64,000 nt of DNA from Rhizobiaceae bacterium. GTDB lineage: Bacteria > Pseudomonadota > Alphaproteobacteria > Rhizobiales > Rhizobiaceae. The notes under the pieces were generated by a model. The model was not told the origin of the DNA, searched no databases, and worked only from the letters and a program-made list of their open reading frames with translations. The first letter of the stretch is position 1. Every line of letters begins with the position of its first letter. The stretch spans positions 1 through 64,000 of the forward strand of contig JAHBYY010000004.1 of NCBI GenBank assembly GCA_019635715.1. Direction: 5' to 3'. Below, piece after piece: positions 26,036 to 34,684 of the stretch. A program made the position numbers and the translations under genes.

Positions 26036-26057
26036 CGCAAGACTGGCGACCTAGGCT
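26036..26057 (+). promoter_or_regulatory. Flagellar-type promoter of the flgB-fliP operon
   Basis: CGCAAG (26036-26041), ten bases, TAGGCT (26052-26057). Predicted start near 26064, ~33 bases before the flgB ATG. It controls the longest unit of the cluster. Confidence 0.6.
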
Positions 26058-26096
26058 CTGCGCGGAAACAGGCCGGACTCCGCACCAGTAGCCCAG

Positions 26097-26477
26097 ATGC
26101 AACCCGTCAACCTCTTCAAGCTCGCATCCCTGCAGGCCGAATGGCTCTCGGTTCGCCAGTCGGCGGTCGCCGGCAACATCGCGAACGCCGATACGCCGGG
26201 CTACCGCGCCGTCGATGTCGAGCCTTTCGAGAAGATGCTGGGACGCTCGGGCGTCTCGCTGGCGGCGACGCAACCGGGCCATTTCGGCACCAGGCCGGAC
26301 GAGGTGTCGTTCAAGACCAGGGACGACGACCGCACCACCGCGGCTCTGCCGTCCAACAACACCGTCGTCCTGGAGCAGGAACTGATGAAGTCCGGCGAGG
26401 TGTCGCGCGAATTCGGCCTGAACACGGCGATCGTCAAGGCGTTCCACCGCATGACGATGCTCAGCGTGAAGGTGTGA
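26097..26477 (+). CDS. flgB: Flagellar basal-body rod protein FlgB
   Basis: A 126-residue proximal rod subunit. The N-terminal signature is [33 protein letters not shown], and the C-terminal helix is [19 protein letters not shown]. First gene of the flgB-flgC-fliE-flgG-flgA-flgI-motE-flgH-fliL-fliP unit; the flgC ATG follows its stop after 2 bp. Confidence 0.96.
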   Translation: MQPVNLFKLASLQAEWLSVRQSAVAGNIANADTPGYRAVDVEPFEKMLGRSGVSLAATQPGHFGTRPDEVSFKTRDDDRTTAALPSNNTVVLEQELMKSGEVSREFGLNTAIVKAFHRMTMLSVKV

Positions 26478-26479
26478 CC

Positions 26480-26896
26480 ATGGACGCCCTGTCGACTGCC
26501 CTCAAGGTCGCCGCCTCTGGCCTGAGCGCCCAGTCGGAGCGTTTGCGCGTCGTGTCGGAAAACCTCGCCAACGCCCAGTCGACCGGCAGCACGCCCGGTT
26601 CCGACCCCTATCGCCGCAAGACCATCACCTTCGCGGCCGAGCTAGATCGGGCGACCGGCGGATCGATGGTCAATGTCGTCAAGATCGACCGCGATTCCAG
26701 CGCCTTCCCGATCGAGTACCTTCCCGGCAGCCAGGCCGCCGACGCCGACGGCTACGTCAAGATGCCGAACGTCAATCCGCTGCTGGAAATGGCCGACGTG
26801 TCGCAGACCAACCGCTCCTACGAGGCCAACCTGCAGGTCATCCGCCAGGCGCGCGAGCTGATCTCCAAGACCATCGACCTGATCGGCAACCAGTGA
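26480..26896 (+). CDS. flgC: Flagellar basal-body rod protein FlgC
   Basis: A 138-residue rod subunit beginning at ATG 26480 ([15 protein letters not shown]). Rod signatures are [31 protein letters not shown] at the N-terminus and [30 protein letters not shown] at the C-terminus. The stop overlaps the fliE start. A longer in-frame reading through flgB is a shadow. Confidence 0.97.
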   Translation: MDALSTALKVAASGLSAQSERLRVVSENLANAQSTGSTPGSDPYRRKTITFAAELDRATGGSMVNVVKIDRDSSAFPIEYLPGSQAADADGYVKMPNVNPLLEMADVSQTNRSYEANLQVIRQARELISKTIDLIGNQ

Positions 26897-27204
26897 TGAT
26901 CGGTCCCGTCGCACCCCTCAAGCCAAGCACGCCTCTCGATGCAGGCGGCTTCGCCTCCGGTTCCGCGTCCGCCAGCCAGTTGGCAGGTCCGTCCTTCGCC
27001 GAGATGGTCGCGTCGACCATCGGTCAGACGATCGGCTCGATGAAGGGCGCCGAGCAACTGTCGGTCGACGCGCTTCAGGGCAAGGCGGACCTGCGCACCG
27101 TCGTCGACGCGGTGATGAGTGCCGAACAGTCGTTCCAGGCGGCGGTGGCGATCCGAGACAAGATCGTCACCGCCTATCTGGAGGTCAGCCGCATGGCGAT
27201 CTGA
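26896..27204 (+). CDS. fliE: Flagellar hook-basal body protein FliE
   Basis: A 102-residue adaptor between the MS ring/export gate and the rod. The C-terminal helix [23 protein letters not shown] is the family signature, after a Ser/Gly-rich N-terminus. ATG 26896 overlaps the flgC stop by one base; GTG 26893 is an in-frame alternative. Confidence 0.94.
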   Translation: MIGPVAPLKPSTPLDAGGFASGSASASQLAGPSFAEMVASTIGQTIGSMKGAEQLSVDALQGKADLRTVVDAVMSAEQSFQAAVAIRDKIVTAYLEVSRMAI

Positions 27205-27217
27205 GGAGAATGGTCAC

Positions 27218-28006
27218 ATGAGAGCCCTGTCCATCGCCGCAACCGGCATGAACGCCCAGCAGACCAATCTCGAGGTCATCGCCAACAACATCGCCAACAT
27301 CAACACGACCGGGTTCAAGCGCGCCCGCGCCGAGTTCAGCGATCTGCTCTACCAGGTCGACCGCATGCAGGGCGTGCCCAACCGCGCCAATGCCAGCCTC
27401 GTGCCGGAAGGTGTCAGCATCGGCCTCGGCGTCAAGACCTCGGCCGTGCGCAACCTGCATGCGCAGGGCAACCTCGTCGCCACGGCCAACAAGTTCGACC
27501 TCGCCATCACCGGGGCCGGCTGGTACCAGATCGAGGGCGCCGACGGCGAGACCCTCTATACCCGCGCCGGCGCCTTCAACACCAACGCCACCGGTCAGCT
27601 TGTGACGCTCGACGGGCTGCCGGTCCAGCCGGCGATCACCGTGCCGACCGATGCGCTGGAGGTCGTTGTCAACAAGACCGGCCAGGTGTTTGCCCGCATC
27701 GACGGCCAGACCGAATTGCAGGAACTCGGCCAGCTCACGCTGGCGACCTTTGCCAACGAGGCCGGCCTCGCCGCGATGGGCGACAATCTGTTCCGCGAAA
27801 CGGCCGCCTCCGGACCCGCCAATGTCGGCGTTCCCGGGGATCCCGGTTTCGGCGCCATCGAGCAGGGCTATCTGGAAAGCTCCAACGTCGATCCGGTCAA
27901 GGAAATCACCGAGCTGATCTCGGCGCAGCGTGCCTACGAGATGAATTCCAAGGTGATCCAGGCGGCCGACGAGATGGCTGCCGTCGTCTCGAAGAACATC
28001 CGGTAG
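27218..28006 (+). CDS. flgG: Flagellar distal rod protein FlgG
   Basis: A 262-residue distal rod protein, start ATG 27218 ([15 protein letters not shown]), with GAGGAGAA as ribosome site. The N-terminal [19 protein letters not shown] and C-terminal [38 protein letters not shown] are the FlgG signatures. The length is the family standard. An earlier in-frame start within fliE is rejected. Confidence 0.97.
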   Translation: MRALSIAATGMNAQQTNLEVIANNIANINTTGFKRARAEFSDLLYQVDRMQGVPNRANASLVPEGVSIGLGVKTSAVRNLHAQGNLVATANKFDLAITGAGWYQIEGADGETLYTRAGAFNTNATGQLVTLDGLPVQPAITVPTDALEVVVNKTGQVFARIDGQTELQELGQLTLATFANEAGLAAMGDNLFRETAASGPANVGVPGDPGFGAIEQGYLESSNVDPVKEITELISAQRAYEMNSKVIQAADEMAAVVSKNIR

Positions 28007-28011
28007 CCATC

Positions 28012-28473
28012 ATGCGGCATGCCAAGACCCTCCTCCTGTCCCTGGCGACCGGCCTGCTTGCCGCCACGGCGCCGGCCGCCCTCTCGGCCGAGACCGTCCT
28101 GGTTCCGAGCCGCGTCATCTACCCTGGCGAGACGGTGACCGCCGCGGCACTGCAGGAGGTGACGCTCGCCGAAGGCAAGGTTCCGCCTGCCAACGTGGTC
28201 GTCGATGTCGAGGGGCTGGACGGAAAGGTCGCGCGCCGCACCCTGCTGCCCGGCCGCTACGTGCAAGTGGCGGCAATCCGCGACGCCTATGTGGTGGAGA
28301 AGGGCACGACCGTCGACATGACGTTCGTCGCCGGCGCCCTCATGATCGTCGCCACGGCGGTGACCCTCGAATCGGGGTCGGCCGGCGACCAGGTCAAGGT
28401 CCGCAACATCGATTCCGGCAAGATCGTCAGCGGCATCGTGCTCGCCGACGGCACCGTCAGGGTCGGCGGATGA
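28012..28473 (+). CDS. flgA: Flagellar P-ring assembly chaperone FlgA
   Basis: A 153-residue periplasmic protein with a signal peptide (hydrophobic residues ~6-25, cleavage likely after ALSA). The SAF-type domain includes VLVPSRVIYPGETVTAAALQEV and later YVVEKGTTVDMTFVAGALMIVATAVTLESGSAGD. FlgA assists FlgI polymerisation into the P ring. This is the short form typical of alphaproteobacteria. It overlaps flgI by ATGA. Confidence 0.93.
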   Translation: MRHAKTLLLSLATGLLAATAPAALSAETVLVPSRVIYPGETVTAAALQEVTLAEGKVPPANVVVDVEGLDGKVARRTLLPGRYVQVAAIRDAYVVEKGTTVDMTFVAGALMIVATAVTLESGSAGDQVKVRNIDSGKIVSGIVLADGTVRVGG

Positions 28474-29699
28474 CGATGCGTCGGATGCTGCTTCTCGTCC
28501 TGGCGCTGATGCTGGCGTGGCAGCCGGCCTTCGCCGACGACGGCAAGCCGAACCGCCGCCAGCCACCCGGATCGGGAGGCATGGCGGGGGAACGCGGCCA
28601 GCCCGGCGACGCCGGCTACGGCGACCAGACGGAGCTTTACGACGGGCGCAACCTCGTCCAGGCCCGCATCAAGGACGTCGCCCAGTTGCAGAGTTCGCGC
28701 GACAACCAACTGGTCGGATACGGCCTCGTCATCGGACTTAAGGGCACCGGAGACGGGCTGCGCAACGCCCCGTTCACCGAACAGTCGATCCGCGCCATGC
28801 TGGAGAACCTGGGCATCGCCTCCGAAGGCGGCCGCACGCGCTCCAAGAACGTCGCCGCTGTCATCGTCACGGCCAACCTGCCGCCGTTCGTCCAGTCCGG
28901 CTCGCGCATCGACATATCCGTGTCCTCGATGGGTGACGCGACCTCCCTGCAGGGCGGCACCCTGGTGATGACGCCGCTCAAGGCCGCCAATGGCGAGATC
29001 TACGCGGTCGCCCAGGGACCGGTCTTCATCTCCGGCTTCACCGCCCAGGGACAGGCCGAGACGCTGACGCAGGGCGTTCCGACGGCCGGCCGCGTGCCCA
29101 ACGGCGCGATCGTCGAGCGCGAGGTTCCGGCGGAGTTCGCCAGCCAGGGCAAGCTCACGCTACAACTGCGCAACGCCGATTTCTCCACCGCCGTCCGCGT
29201 CGCCGACACGATCAACGACTACACGCTGGAGCGGTTCGGCAAGCGCCTGGCCCTCGAGCAGGATTCCCGCACCGTCGCCATCAGCAAGCCGGCGACGATC
29301 TCCGCCGCCCGCTTCTTCGCCGAGCTCGAAAACCTGATGGTCGAGACCGATGCGCCGGCACGCGTCGTCGTCGACGAACGCACCGGCACGATCGTCATCG
29401 GCAACGAGGTCAAGATCTCGCGCGTCGCCGTCAGTCACGGAGCGTTGACGGTTCGCATCACCGAGGCGCCCAAGATCATCCAGCCGGAGCCCTTCTCCAA
29501 AGGCGAGACCGCCGTGGAGCCTTACACCGCGATCGACGCCTCGCAGCCGGATGCGCGCGTCGCCGTGCTCGACGGCCCTGACCTGCAGACGCTCGTCTCC
29601 GGGCTCAATCGCCTCGGCGTCAAGCCGGACGGCATCATCGCCATCCTGCAGGGCATCAAGTCGGCCGGCGCGCTGCAGGCCGATCTGGTGTTGCAGTAG
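28470..29699 (+). CDS. flgI: Flagellar P-ring protein FlgI
   Basis: FlgI forms the peptidoglycan-level P ring around the rod. The core (RIKDVAQLQSSRDNQLVGYGLVIGLKGTGDG, then VIVTANLPPFVQSGSRIDISVSSMGDATSLQGGTL) is standard. At 409 residues it is longer than the usual ~370 because about 35 Gly/Pro/Arg-rich residues lie between the predicted signal peptide (cleavage near residue 22) and the conserved core. The start overlaps flgA by 4 bp; an internal ATG at 28476 is an alternative. Confidence 0.96.
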   Translation: MTMRRMLLLVLALMLAWQPAFADDGKPNRRQPPGSGGMAGERGQPGDAGYGDQTELYDGRNLVQARIKDVAQLQSSRDNQLVGYGLVIGLKGTGDGLRNAPFTEQSIRAMLENLGIASEGGRTRSKNVAAVIVTANLPPFVQSGSRIDISVSSMGDATSLQGGTLVMTPLKAANGEIYAVAQGPVFISGFTAQGQAETLTQGVPTAGRVPNGAIVEREVPAEFASQGKLTLQLRNADFSTAVRVADTINDYTLERFGKRLALEQDSRTVAISKPATISAARFFAELENLMVETDAPARVVVDERTGTIVIGNEVKISRVAVSHGALTVRITEAPKIIQPEPFSKGETAVEPYTAIDASQPDARVAVLDGPDLQTLVSGLNRLGVKPDGIIAILQGIKSAGALQADLVLQ

Positions 29700-29701
29700 C
29701 C

Positions 29702-30226
29702 ATGAAGACCGCACGCTCCCCTCTCCTCGGCCGCAGCCGCGGCGCCATGCTGGTGGCAGCCCTGGCCGCCGCCACGCTCGCCGGCCTGCCGGCATCCGGC
29801 CAGACGATCCCGCTCTCCGGCAGCGAATCGGCCTCCGAGATCGAGAAGTTCTGCACCGGAATCGCCGATGCCGCGCGCGACCGCCGCTATGCGCTCCAGG
29901 CCCTCGAACTGAAGAAGCTCCAGGAAGACGTCGACAAGCGCATCGCCGCCCTGGAGGAGAAGCGCAAGCAGTACGAGGACTGGATGGCGCGTCGCGAGAA
30001 GTTTCTCGCCCTGGCCCAGGAAAACGTGGTGAAGATCTACAGCGCGATGAAGCCCGACGCCGCAGCCGAGCGTCTCGCCGAACTCAACGTCCAGCTCGCC
30101 GCCGGCATCCTGATGAAGATGGAGTCGCGCAAGGCGGGCGTCATCCTCAACGAAATGAACAGCAAGGCCGCCGCCGCCCTCACCGGCATTATGGCAAGCG
30201 CCGCCCGCAGGGAAGACCCGACATGA
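29702..30226 (+). CDS. motE: MotE family protein (chaperone of MotC)
   Basis: A 174-residue exported protein with signal peptide (residues ~14-33). A coiled coil follows (ALELKKLQEDVDKRIAALEEKRKQYEDWM, ~75-105). The C-terminal MgtE-N-like helices read VVKIYSAMKPDAAAERLAELNVQLAAGILMKMESRKAGVILNEMNSKAAAALTGIM. In S. meliloti MotE is a periplasmic chaperone that stabilises and folds MotC. It lies between flgI (2 bp gap) and flgH (ATGA overlap). Confidence 0.9.
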   Translation: MKTARSPLLGRSRGAMLVAALAAATLAGLPASGQTIPLSGSESASEIEKFCTGIADAARDRRYALQALELKKLQEDVDKRIAALEEKRKQYEDWMARREKFLALAQENVVKIYSAMKPDAAAERLAELNVQLAAGILMKMESRKAGVILNEMNSKAAAALTGIMASAARREDPT

Positions 30227-30918
30227 TGCGCTCCATACTCCTGCTGCTGGGCGCGTCGGCGCTCGCCGGCTGCGCCACGCCCAATCTGGACGAGGTCAAT
30301 CGCGAACCGTCGCTGTCGCCGGTCTCGTCGGCGGCGACCGCCGCCTATGCCTATCCCGAGAGCCCGTCGCAGCCGGTCAAGCGCAACTCGCTGTGGAACG
30401 ACCGCCAGAGCCGGCTGTTCACCGACCCGCGCGCGCTCAATCCCGGCGACATCCTCACGGTGAAGATCGAGATCAACGATCGGGCCCGCTTCAAGAACCA
30501 GTCGGACCGCAGCCGCACCGCAAAGCGCTCGCTCAATCTCGGCGTCTCGGGCGACTGGAACGGCCTCGCCGGCTCGGCCAACGGCGAAGGCAGCATCGGC
30601 TCCTCGACGAACACCAACGGCGCGGGCGCCACCGAACGCTCCGAAAGCATCGCGCTGTCGGTCGCCGCGGTGGTCACCGACGTCATGCCCAACGGCAATC
30701 TGGTGATCCGCGGATCGCAGGAGGTACGCGTCAACGCGGAACTCCGCATCCTGACCATCGCCGGCATCGTGCGTCCCTCCGACATCGGCCCGGAGAACAC
30801 GATTTCCTACGAGCGGATCGCCGAGGCGCGCATCTCCTACGGCGGGCGCGGCCGGCTGACCGAGGTGCAGCAGCCGCCCTACGGCCAGCAGGTCGTGGAC
30901 AGGCTCCTGCCCTTCTGA
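30223..30918 (+). CDS. flgH: Flagellar L-ring lipoprotein FlgH
   Basis: A 231-residue outer-membrane lipoprotein forming the L ring. The lipobox LAGC lies at residues ~13-16 after a hydrophobic signal. Signatures are SLWNDRQSRLFTDPRALNPGDILTVKIEINDRA and NGNLVIRGSQEVRVNAELRILTIAGIVRPSDI. ATG 30223 overlaps the motE stop; 30226 is a second in-frame ATG. Confidence 0.96.
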   Translation: MMRSILLLLGASALAGCATPNLDEVNREPSLSPVSSAATAAYAYPESPSQPVKRNSLWNDRQSRLFTDPRALNPGDILTVKIEINDRARFKNQSDRSRTAKRSLNLGVSGDWNGLAGSANGEGSIGSSTNTNGAGATERSESIALSVAAVVTDVMPNGNLVIRGSQEVRVNAELRILTIAGIVRPSDIGPENTISYERIAEARISYGGRGRLTEVQQPPYGQQVVDRLLPF

Positions 30919-30926
30919 TCGCCGCC

Positions 30927-31475
30927 ATGGCCGCCGTCCAGGACGCCCCCCCGACCCGCAAGGGCCCGTCCCTGATCATCCAGGGCGTGGTCCTGCTGGT
31001 GCTGACGCTGATGACCGCCGGTCTCGGATGGTTTGCCGGCACCTATCTGGGACAGGGCGTCGTACATGGCGGCACGCCTGCCGAAGAGACCGCCGGGGGC
31101 CACGCCGAGCCGGTCAGCGGCAGCGGCCATGGGGCTGCCGCCGAGACGCCACCCGCCGAAGGCGGTCACGAGGGAGGTGACGCCGCCGTCGGTCCGCGGC
31201 TCGTCGAGCTCGCACCGATGACCACCAACCTGGCGGCGCCCGACACGGTCTGGGTCCAGCTCGAACTGTCGCTGCTGGTCGACGCGCCGCAGCCGCAGGA
31301 CGTCATCGAGGCGGTCCACCAGGACCTGTTCGCCTATCTGCGCACCGTCAAGCTTCATCAGATCGAGGGCGCCAGCGGCTACCGGCACCTCAAATCGGAT
31401 CTTGAGGAGCGCGCCCGCATCCGCAGCGACGGCCACGTCCAGCAGGTACTCGTCCGGACACTCATCTTCGAATGA
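30927..31475 (+). CDS. fliL: Flagellar basal body-associated protein FliL
   Basis: A 182-residue bitopic inner-membrane protein that supports stator function. One membrane helix spans ~16-38 (LIIQGVVLLVLTLMTAGLGWFAG). A Gly/Ala/His-rich linker precedes the periplasmic domain with VWVQLELSLLVDA, DVIEAVHQDLFAYLRTVKLHQIEGASGYRHLKSDLEERARI and VQQVLVRTLIFE. ATG 30927 is chosen because the earlier in-frame reading lies in flgH. It overlaps fliP by ATGA. Confidence 0.94.
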   Translation: MAAVQDAPPTRKGPSLIIQGVVLLVLTLMTAGLGWFAGTYLGQGVVHGGTPAEETAGGHAEPVSGSGHGAAAETPPAEGGHEGGDAAVGPRLVELAPMTTNLAAPDTVWVQLELSLLVDAPQPQDVIEAVHQDLFAYLRTVKLHQIEGASGYRHLKSDLEERARIRSDGHVQQVLVRTLIFE

Positions 31476-32203
31476 GACGCACCCTCACCATCGCCGCGAT
31501 GCTCCTTGCCGCCAGCATGCCGGCGGCGGCGCAGCAGCTCGATCTCGGGGCGCTCGGCCAGGCGGACGGCACCACGGTCGGCTACATCATCCAGATGTTC
31601 GGCCTGATCACCGTCCTGTCGGTGGCGCCGGGCCTGCTGATCATGGTGACGAGCTTCACCCGCTTCATCATCGCCTTCTCGATCCTGCGTGCCGGCATCG
31701 GCCTGCAGACGACGCCGGCGAACCTGATCCTCATCAGCCTGTCGTTGTTCATGACGTTCTTCGTCATGGCCCCGACATTCGACCAGGCCTGGACGAACGG
31801 CGTGCGGCCGCTGATGGACAACCAGATCGACCAGGCCGTCGCCGTCGAGCGGATCACCGATCCGTTCCGCACCTTCATGCAGCGCAACGTCCGCGACAAG
31901 GACCTCGCGCTGTTCGCGGATCTGGCGCGCGAGCGCGGCCAGCAGGTCGACGGCGAGAAGATCGACCTGCGCGTCCTGGTGCCCGCCTTCATGATCTCGG
32001 AGATCCGCCGCGGCTTCGAGATCGGCTTCCTGATCGTGCTGCCGTTCCTCGTCATCGACCTCATCGTCGCGACCATCACCATGGCCATGGGCATGATGAT
32101 GCTGCCGCCGACGGTGGTGTCGCTGCCGTTCAAGCTGCTGTTCTTCGTCCTGATCGACGGCTGGAACCTGCTCGTCGGCAGCCTGGTCCGATCTTTTACC
32201 TAA
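31472..32203 (+). CDS. fliP: Flagellar type III export gate protein FliP
   Basis: A 243-residue membrane protein of the export gate. A cleavable signal (residues ~1-21) is followed by helices with the FliP signatures LLIMVTSFTRFIIAFSILRAGIGLQTTPANLILISLSLFMTFFVM, LVPAFMISEIRRGFEIGFLIVLPFLVIDLIVA and MGMMMLPP. It is the last gene of the flgB operon; 163 bp separate it from the first flagellin gene. Confidence 0.97.
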   Translation: MRRTLTIAAMLLAASMPAAAQQLDLGALGQADGTTVGYIIQMFGLITVLSVAPGLLIMVTSFTRFIIAFSILRAGIGLQTTPANLILISLSLFMTFFVMAPTFDQAWTNGVRPLMDNQIDQAVAVERITDPFRTFMQRNVRDKDLALFADLARERGQQVDGEKIDLRVLVPAFMISEIRRGFEIGFLIVLPFLVIDLIVATITMAMGMMMLPPTVVSLPFKLLFFVLIDGWNLLVGSLVRSFT

Positions 32204-32310
32204 AGTTTACCCTCGCGCTTATCCGATCGGTAGCATGTCCCTGTCATGGTGCGAGCCAGCATGACGGACTGATCGACCACGAGTGATCATAGGCATGATG
32301 CCACCCCGTC

Positions 32311-32329
32311 ATACCGGCCGAACCGGTAT
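32311..32329 (+). promoter_or_regulatory. Hairpin in the first flagellin leader
   Basis: ATACCGG-CCGAA-CCGGTAT is a perfect 7-bp stem with five-base loop, 38-56 bases upstream of the ATG. A -10-like TAGCAT at 32231-32236, preceded by CCTCGCGC, suggests a start near 32243 and a ~120-base leader containing this hairpin. FlbT is known in related bacteria to act on flagellin mRNA leaders, so this is a candidate target. Confidence 0.45.
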
Positions 32330-32366
32330 GAATCAGTAGTTTGAGTACGCGTAAAGGTGAGTACCC

Positions 32367-33368
32367 ATGGCAAGCATCATGACCAACACGTCGGCGTTGA
32401 CGGCTCTCCAGAGCCTCAACAACACCAACCGCAACCTCGAGACCACCCAGAACCGCATCTCGACCGGCTATCGCGTCTCGGAAGCCTCCGACAACGCCGC
32501 CTACTGGTCGATCGCCACCACCATGCGCTCTGACAACAAGGCGCTTTCCACCGTCTCCGACGCGCTCGGCCTCGGCGCCTCCAAGGTCGACACCGCCTAT
32601 ACCGGCATGAACAAGGCGATCGACACCGTCAACGAGATCAAGACCAAGCTCGTCGCCTCACAGGGCTCGTCCGATGCCGACAAGCAGAAGTACGACATCG
32701 AGATCAAGGCGCTCCAGGCCCAGTTGAAGAGCTATTCCGACGCCTCGACCTTCTCCGGCGCCAACTGGCTGTCGACCGACACCACCAATGCCGCCACCGC
32801 CGGCACCTTCGCCGACGTCAAGATCGTCGCCTCGTTCAACCGTGACGCCACCGGCAAGACCAGCATCGGCACGATCGACGTCAAGGTGCAGGACATCAAG
32901 CTCTACGATGCCGGCTCGACCGACGAGACCGATGCCGGTCTCCTCGACGGCACCCGCGATGCCACCGGCGCCCGCGCCGCCGCGCAGGCCGCCACCATCG
33001 GCGACGATGCCGCCGCCGGCGACACCTACACGGTCTCCGACATGGCCCTCTACGACTCCGGCACCGGCGCGGTCGCCAGCGACAGCCAGATCGCCGACAT
33101 GCTCGGCGTGGTCGAGGGTGCGCTGAAGGACATGACGACCGCCGCCACCAATCTCGGCGCCGCCAAGACCCGCATCAATCTGCAGCAGACCTTCACCTCG
33201 AGCCTGATGGACTCCTTCGACCGCGGCATCGGCCAGCTCGTCGACGCCGACATGAACAAGGAATCGACCCGGCTGCAGGCCCTCCAGGTCCAGCAGCAGC
33301 TCGGCATCCAGGCCCTGTCGATTGCCAACTCGAACTCTCAGTCGATCATGTCGCTGTTCCGCGGCTGA
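32367..33368 (+). CDS. fla: Flagellin (first of two tandem copies)
   Basis: A 333-residue filament subunit. The N-terminal D0/D1 part (MASIMTNTSALTALQSLNNTNRNL, RISTGYRVSEASDNAAYWSIAT) and the C-terminal one (QLVDADMNKESTRLQALQVQQQLGIQALSIANSNSQSIMSLFRG) are the rhizobial flagellin signature. The middle (residues ~135-235) is variable, Ala/Asp/Thr-rich and would be surface-exposed. It shares length and long identical DNA stretches with the next gene, exactly 1,200 bp downstream. It is preceded by its own leader and followed by a hairpin. Confidence 0.97.
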   Translation: MASIMTNTSALTALQSLNNTNRNLETTQNRISTGYRVSEASDNAAYWSIATTMRSDNKALSTVSDALGLGASKVDTAYTGMNKAIDTVNEIKTKLVASQGSSDADKQKYDIEIKALQAQLKSYSDASTFSGANWLSTDTTNAATAGTFADVKIVASFNRDATGKTSIGTIDVKVQDIKLYDAGSTDETDAGLLDGTRDATGARAAAQAATIGDDAAAGDTYTVSDMALYDSGTGAVASDSQIADMLGVVEGALKDMTTAATNLGAAKTRINLQQTFTSSLMDSFDRGIGQLVDADMNKESTRLQALQVQQQLGIQALSIANSNSQSIMSLFRG

Positions 33369-33394
33369 TCCTTCTTCCTGAGCTTCGGCTTGAA

Positions 33395-33422
33395 GGCCGC
33401 GCACCGGACCCGGTGCGCGGCC
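33395..33422 (+). terminator. Strong hairpin after the first flagellin gene
   Basis: GGCCGCGCACCG pairs perfectly with CGGTGCGCGGCC around a four-base loop, 27 bases after the stop. No T-tract follows, so it may act in mRNA stability or with Rho rather than as a classical intrinsic terminator. Confidence 0.6.
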
Positions 33423-33467
33423 CTCGGCGTTTGGCGTTTACCGTGGAAAACCCATCATTAAGCACGC

Positions 33468-33497
33468 GTTAACCATAGAGGCGTAGTTATGGTTAAC
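33468..33497 (+). promoter_or_regulatory. Perfect 10-bp inverted repeat upstream of the second flagellin gene
   Basis: GTTAACCATA and TATGGTTAAC flank a ten-base spacer, 70-99 bp before the ATG. It is A/T-rich against the GC-rich background. It could be an operator for a dimeric activator, or a hairpin at the start of the leader. A smaller palindrome TGATG-AG-CATCA follows at 33525-33536. Confidence 0.5.
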
Positions 33498-33566
33498 CGG
33501 TACCTAAGCTGACTCGTCCGGGATTGATGAGCATCAGCGCGTGCCTTGTGGGATTTGAGGTTTGCC

Positions 33567-34568
33567 ATGGCCAGCATTATGACCAACGTATCGGCGATGA
33601 CGGCTCTCCAGAGCCTCAACGCCACCAATCGAAACTTGGATACGACTCAGGCACGAATCTCGACCGGCTACCGGGTTTCGGAGGCATCCGACAACGCCGC
33701 CTATTGGTCGATCGCCACCACCATGCGGTCGGACAACAAGGCGATGTCCACCGTCTCCGATGCGCTCGGCCTCGGTTCCTCCAAGATCGATACCGCCTAT
33801 ACCGGCATCAACAAGGCGATCGACACCGTCAACGAGATCAAGAACAAGCTGGTGGCCGCGGTCGGCGCATCCGACACCGACAAGCAGAAGTACGGCATCG
33901 AAATCACCGCGCTCCAGGCCCAGTTGAAGAGCTATGCCGACGCCTCGACCTTCTCCGGCGCCAACTGGCTGTCGACAGACACCACCAACAACGCCACGGC
34001 CGGCCAGTTCGAGAACGTCAAGATCGTCGCCTCCTTCAACCGCGGCACCGCCGGCGACATCACGGTCGGCACGATCGACATCGTGGTCCAGAACATCAAG
34101 CTCTATGACGCCGGCAAGTCGGACGAGACCGACGCCGGCACCCTCGACGGCACCCGCGACAAAACCGGCGCCCGCGCCACCGCCCAGGCCGTGACCATCG
34201 GCGACGACGCGGCCGTCGGCGACACCTACACCGTATCCGATCTGTCCGTCTGGGATGCCACCAACAGCATCTCGGCGAGCGACGGCCAGATCCTCGACAT
34301 GATCGGCGTCGTCGAGGGTGCCCTGAAGGACATGACGACGGCCGCCACCAATCTCGGCGCCGCCAAGACCCGAATCAGCCTGCAGCAGAGCTTCACATCG
34401 AGCCTGATGGACTCGATCGATCGCGGCATCGGCCAGCTCGTCGACGCCGACATGAACAAGGAATCGACCCGGCTGCAGGCCCTCCAGGTCCAGCAGCAGC
34501 TCGGCATCCAGGCGCTGTCGATCGCAAACCAGAATTCGCAGACGATCCTCTCGCTGTTCAAGGGCTAA
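33567..34568 (+). CDS. fla: Flagellin (second of two tandem copies)
   Basis: A 333-residue flagellin nearly identical to the first copy at both ends (MASIMTNVSAMTALQSLNATNRNLD; ...QQLGIQALSIANQNSQTILSLFKG), with most differences in the central surface domain. ATG 33567 matches the first copy; an in-frame upstream start at 33546 would add seven residues foreign to flagellins. It has its own upstream region and a T-tracted terminator, so it is probably monocistronic. Confidence 0.97.
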   Translation: MASIMTNVSAMTALQSLNATNRNLDTTQARISTGYRVSEASDNAAYWSIATTMRSDNKAMSTVSDALGLGSSKIDTAYTGINKAIDTVNEIKNKLVAAVGASDTDKQKYGIEITALQAQLKSYADASTFSGANWLSTDTTNNATAGQFENVKIVASFNRGTAGDITVGTIDIVVQNIKLYDAGKSDETDAGTLDGTRDKTGARATAQAVTIGDDAAVGDTYTVSDLSVWDATNSISASDGQILDMIGVVEGALKDMTTAATNLGAAKTRISLQQSFTSSLMDSIDRGIGQLVDADMNKESTRLQALQVQQQLGIQALSIANQNSQTILSLFKG

Positions 34569-34597
34569 TCCCTCCGCCCGACACGCACGATCGGCTC

Positions 34598-34630
34598 GGC
34601 CGCGCCCTTCCGGCGCGGCCTTTTCATTTT
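34598..34630 (+). terminator. Intrinsic terminator after the second flagellin gene
   Basis: A perfect 9-bp GC stem (GGCCGCGCC / GGCGCGGCC) with a five-base loop is followed at once by TTTTCATTTT. It is the clearest Rho-independent terminator in the window, ending just before the fliF promoter. Confidence 0.88.
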
Positions 34631-34632
34631 CG

Positions 34633-34654
34633 CACAAGCTTCGGTCGCTAGCCT
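34633..34654 (+). promoter_or_regulatory. Flagellar-type promoter of the fliF operon
   Basis: CACAAG (34633-34638), ten bases, TAGCCT (34649-34654). The expected start near 34661 leaves ~24 bases to the GTG of fliF. FtcR of Brucella is reported to bind upstream of fliF, consistent with this being a Rem/FtcR-controlled site. Confidence 0.6.
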
Positions 34655-34684
34655 CGGACCCGAGTTCCCGCGGAGCGAGGCAAG

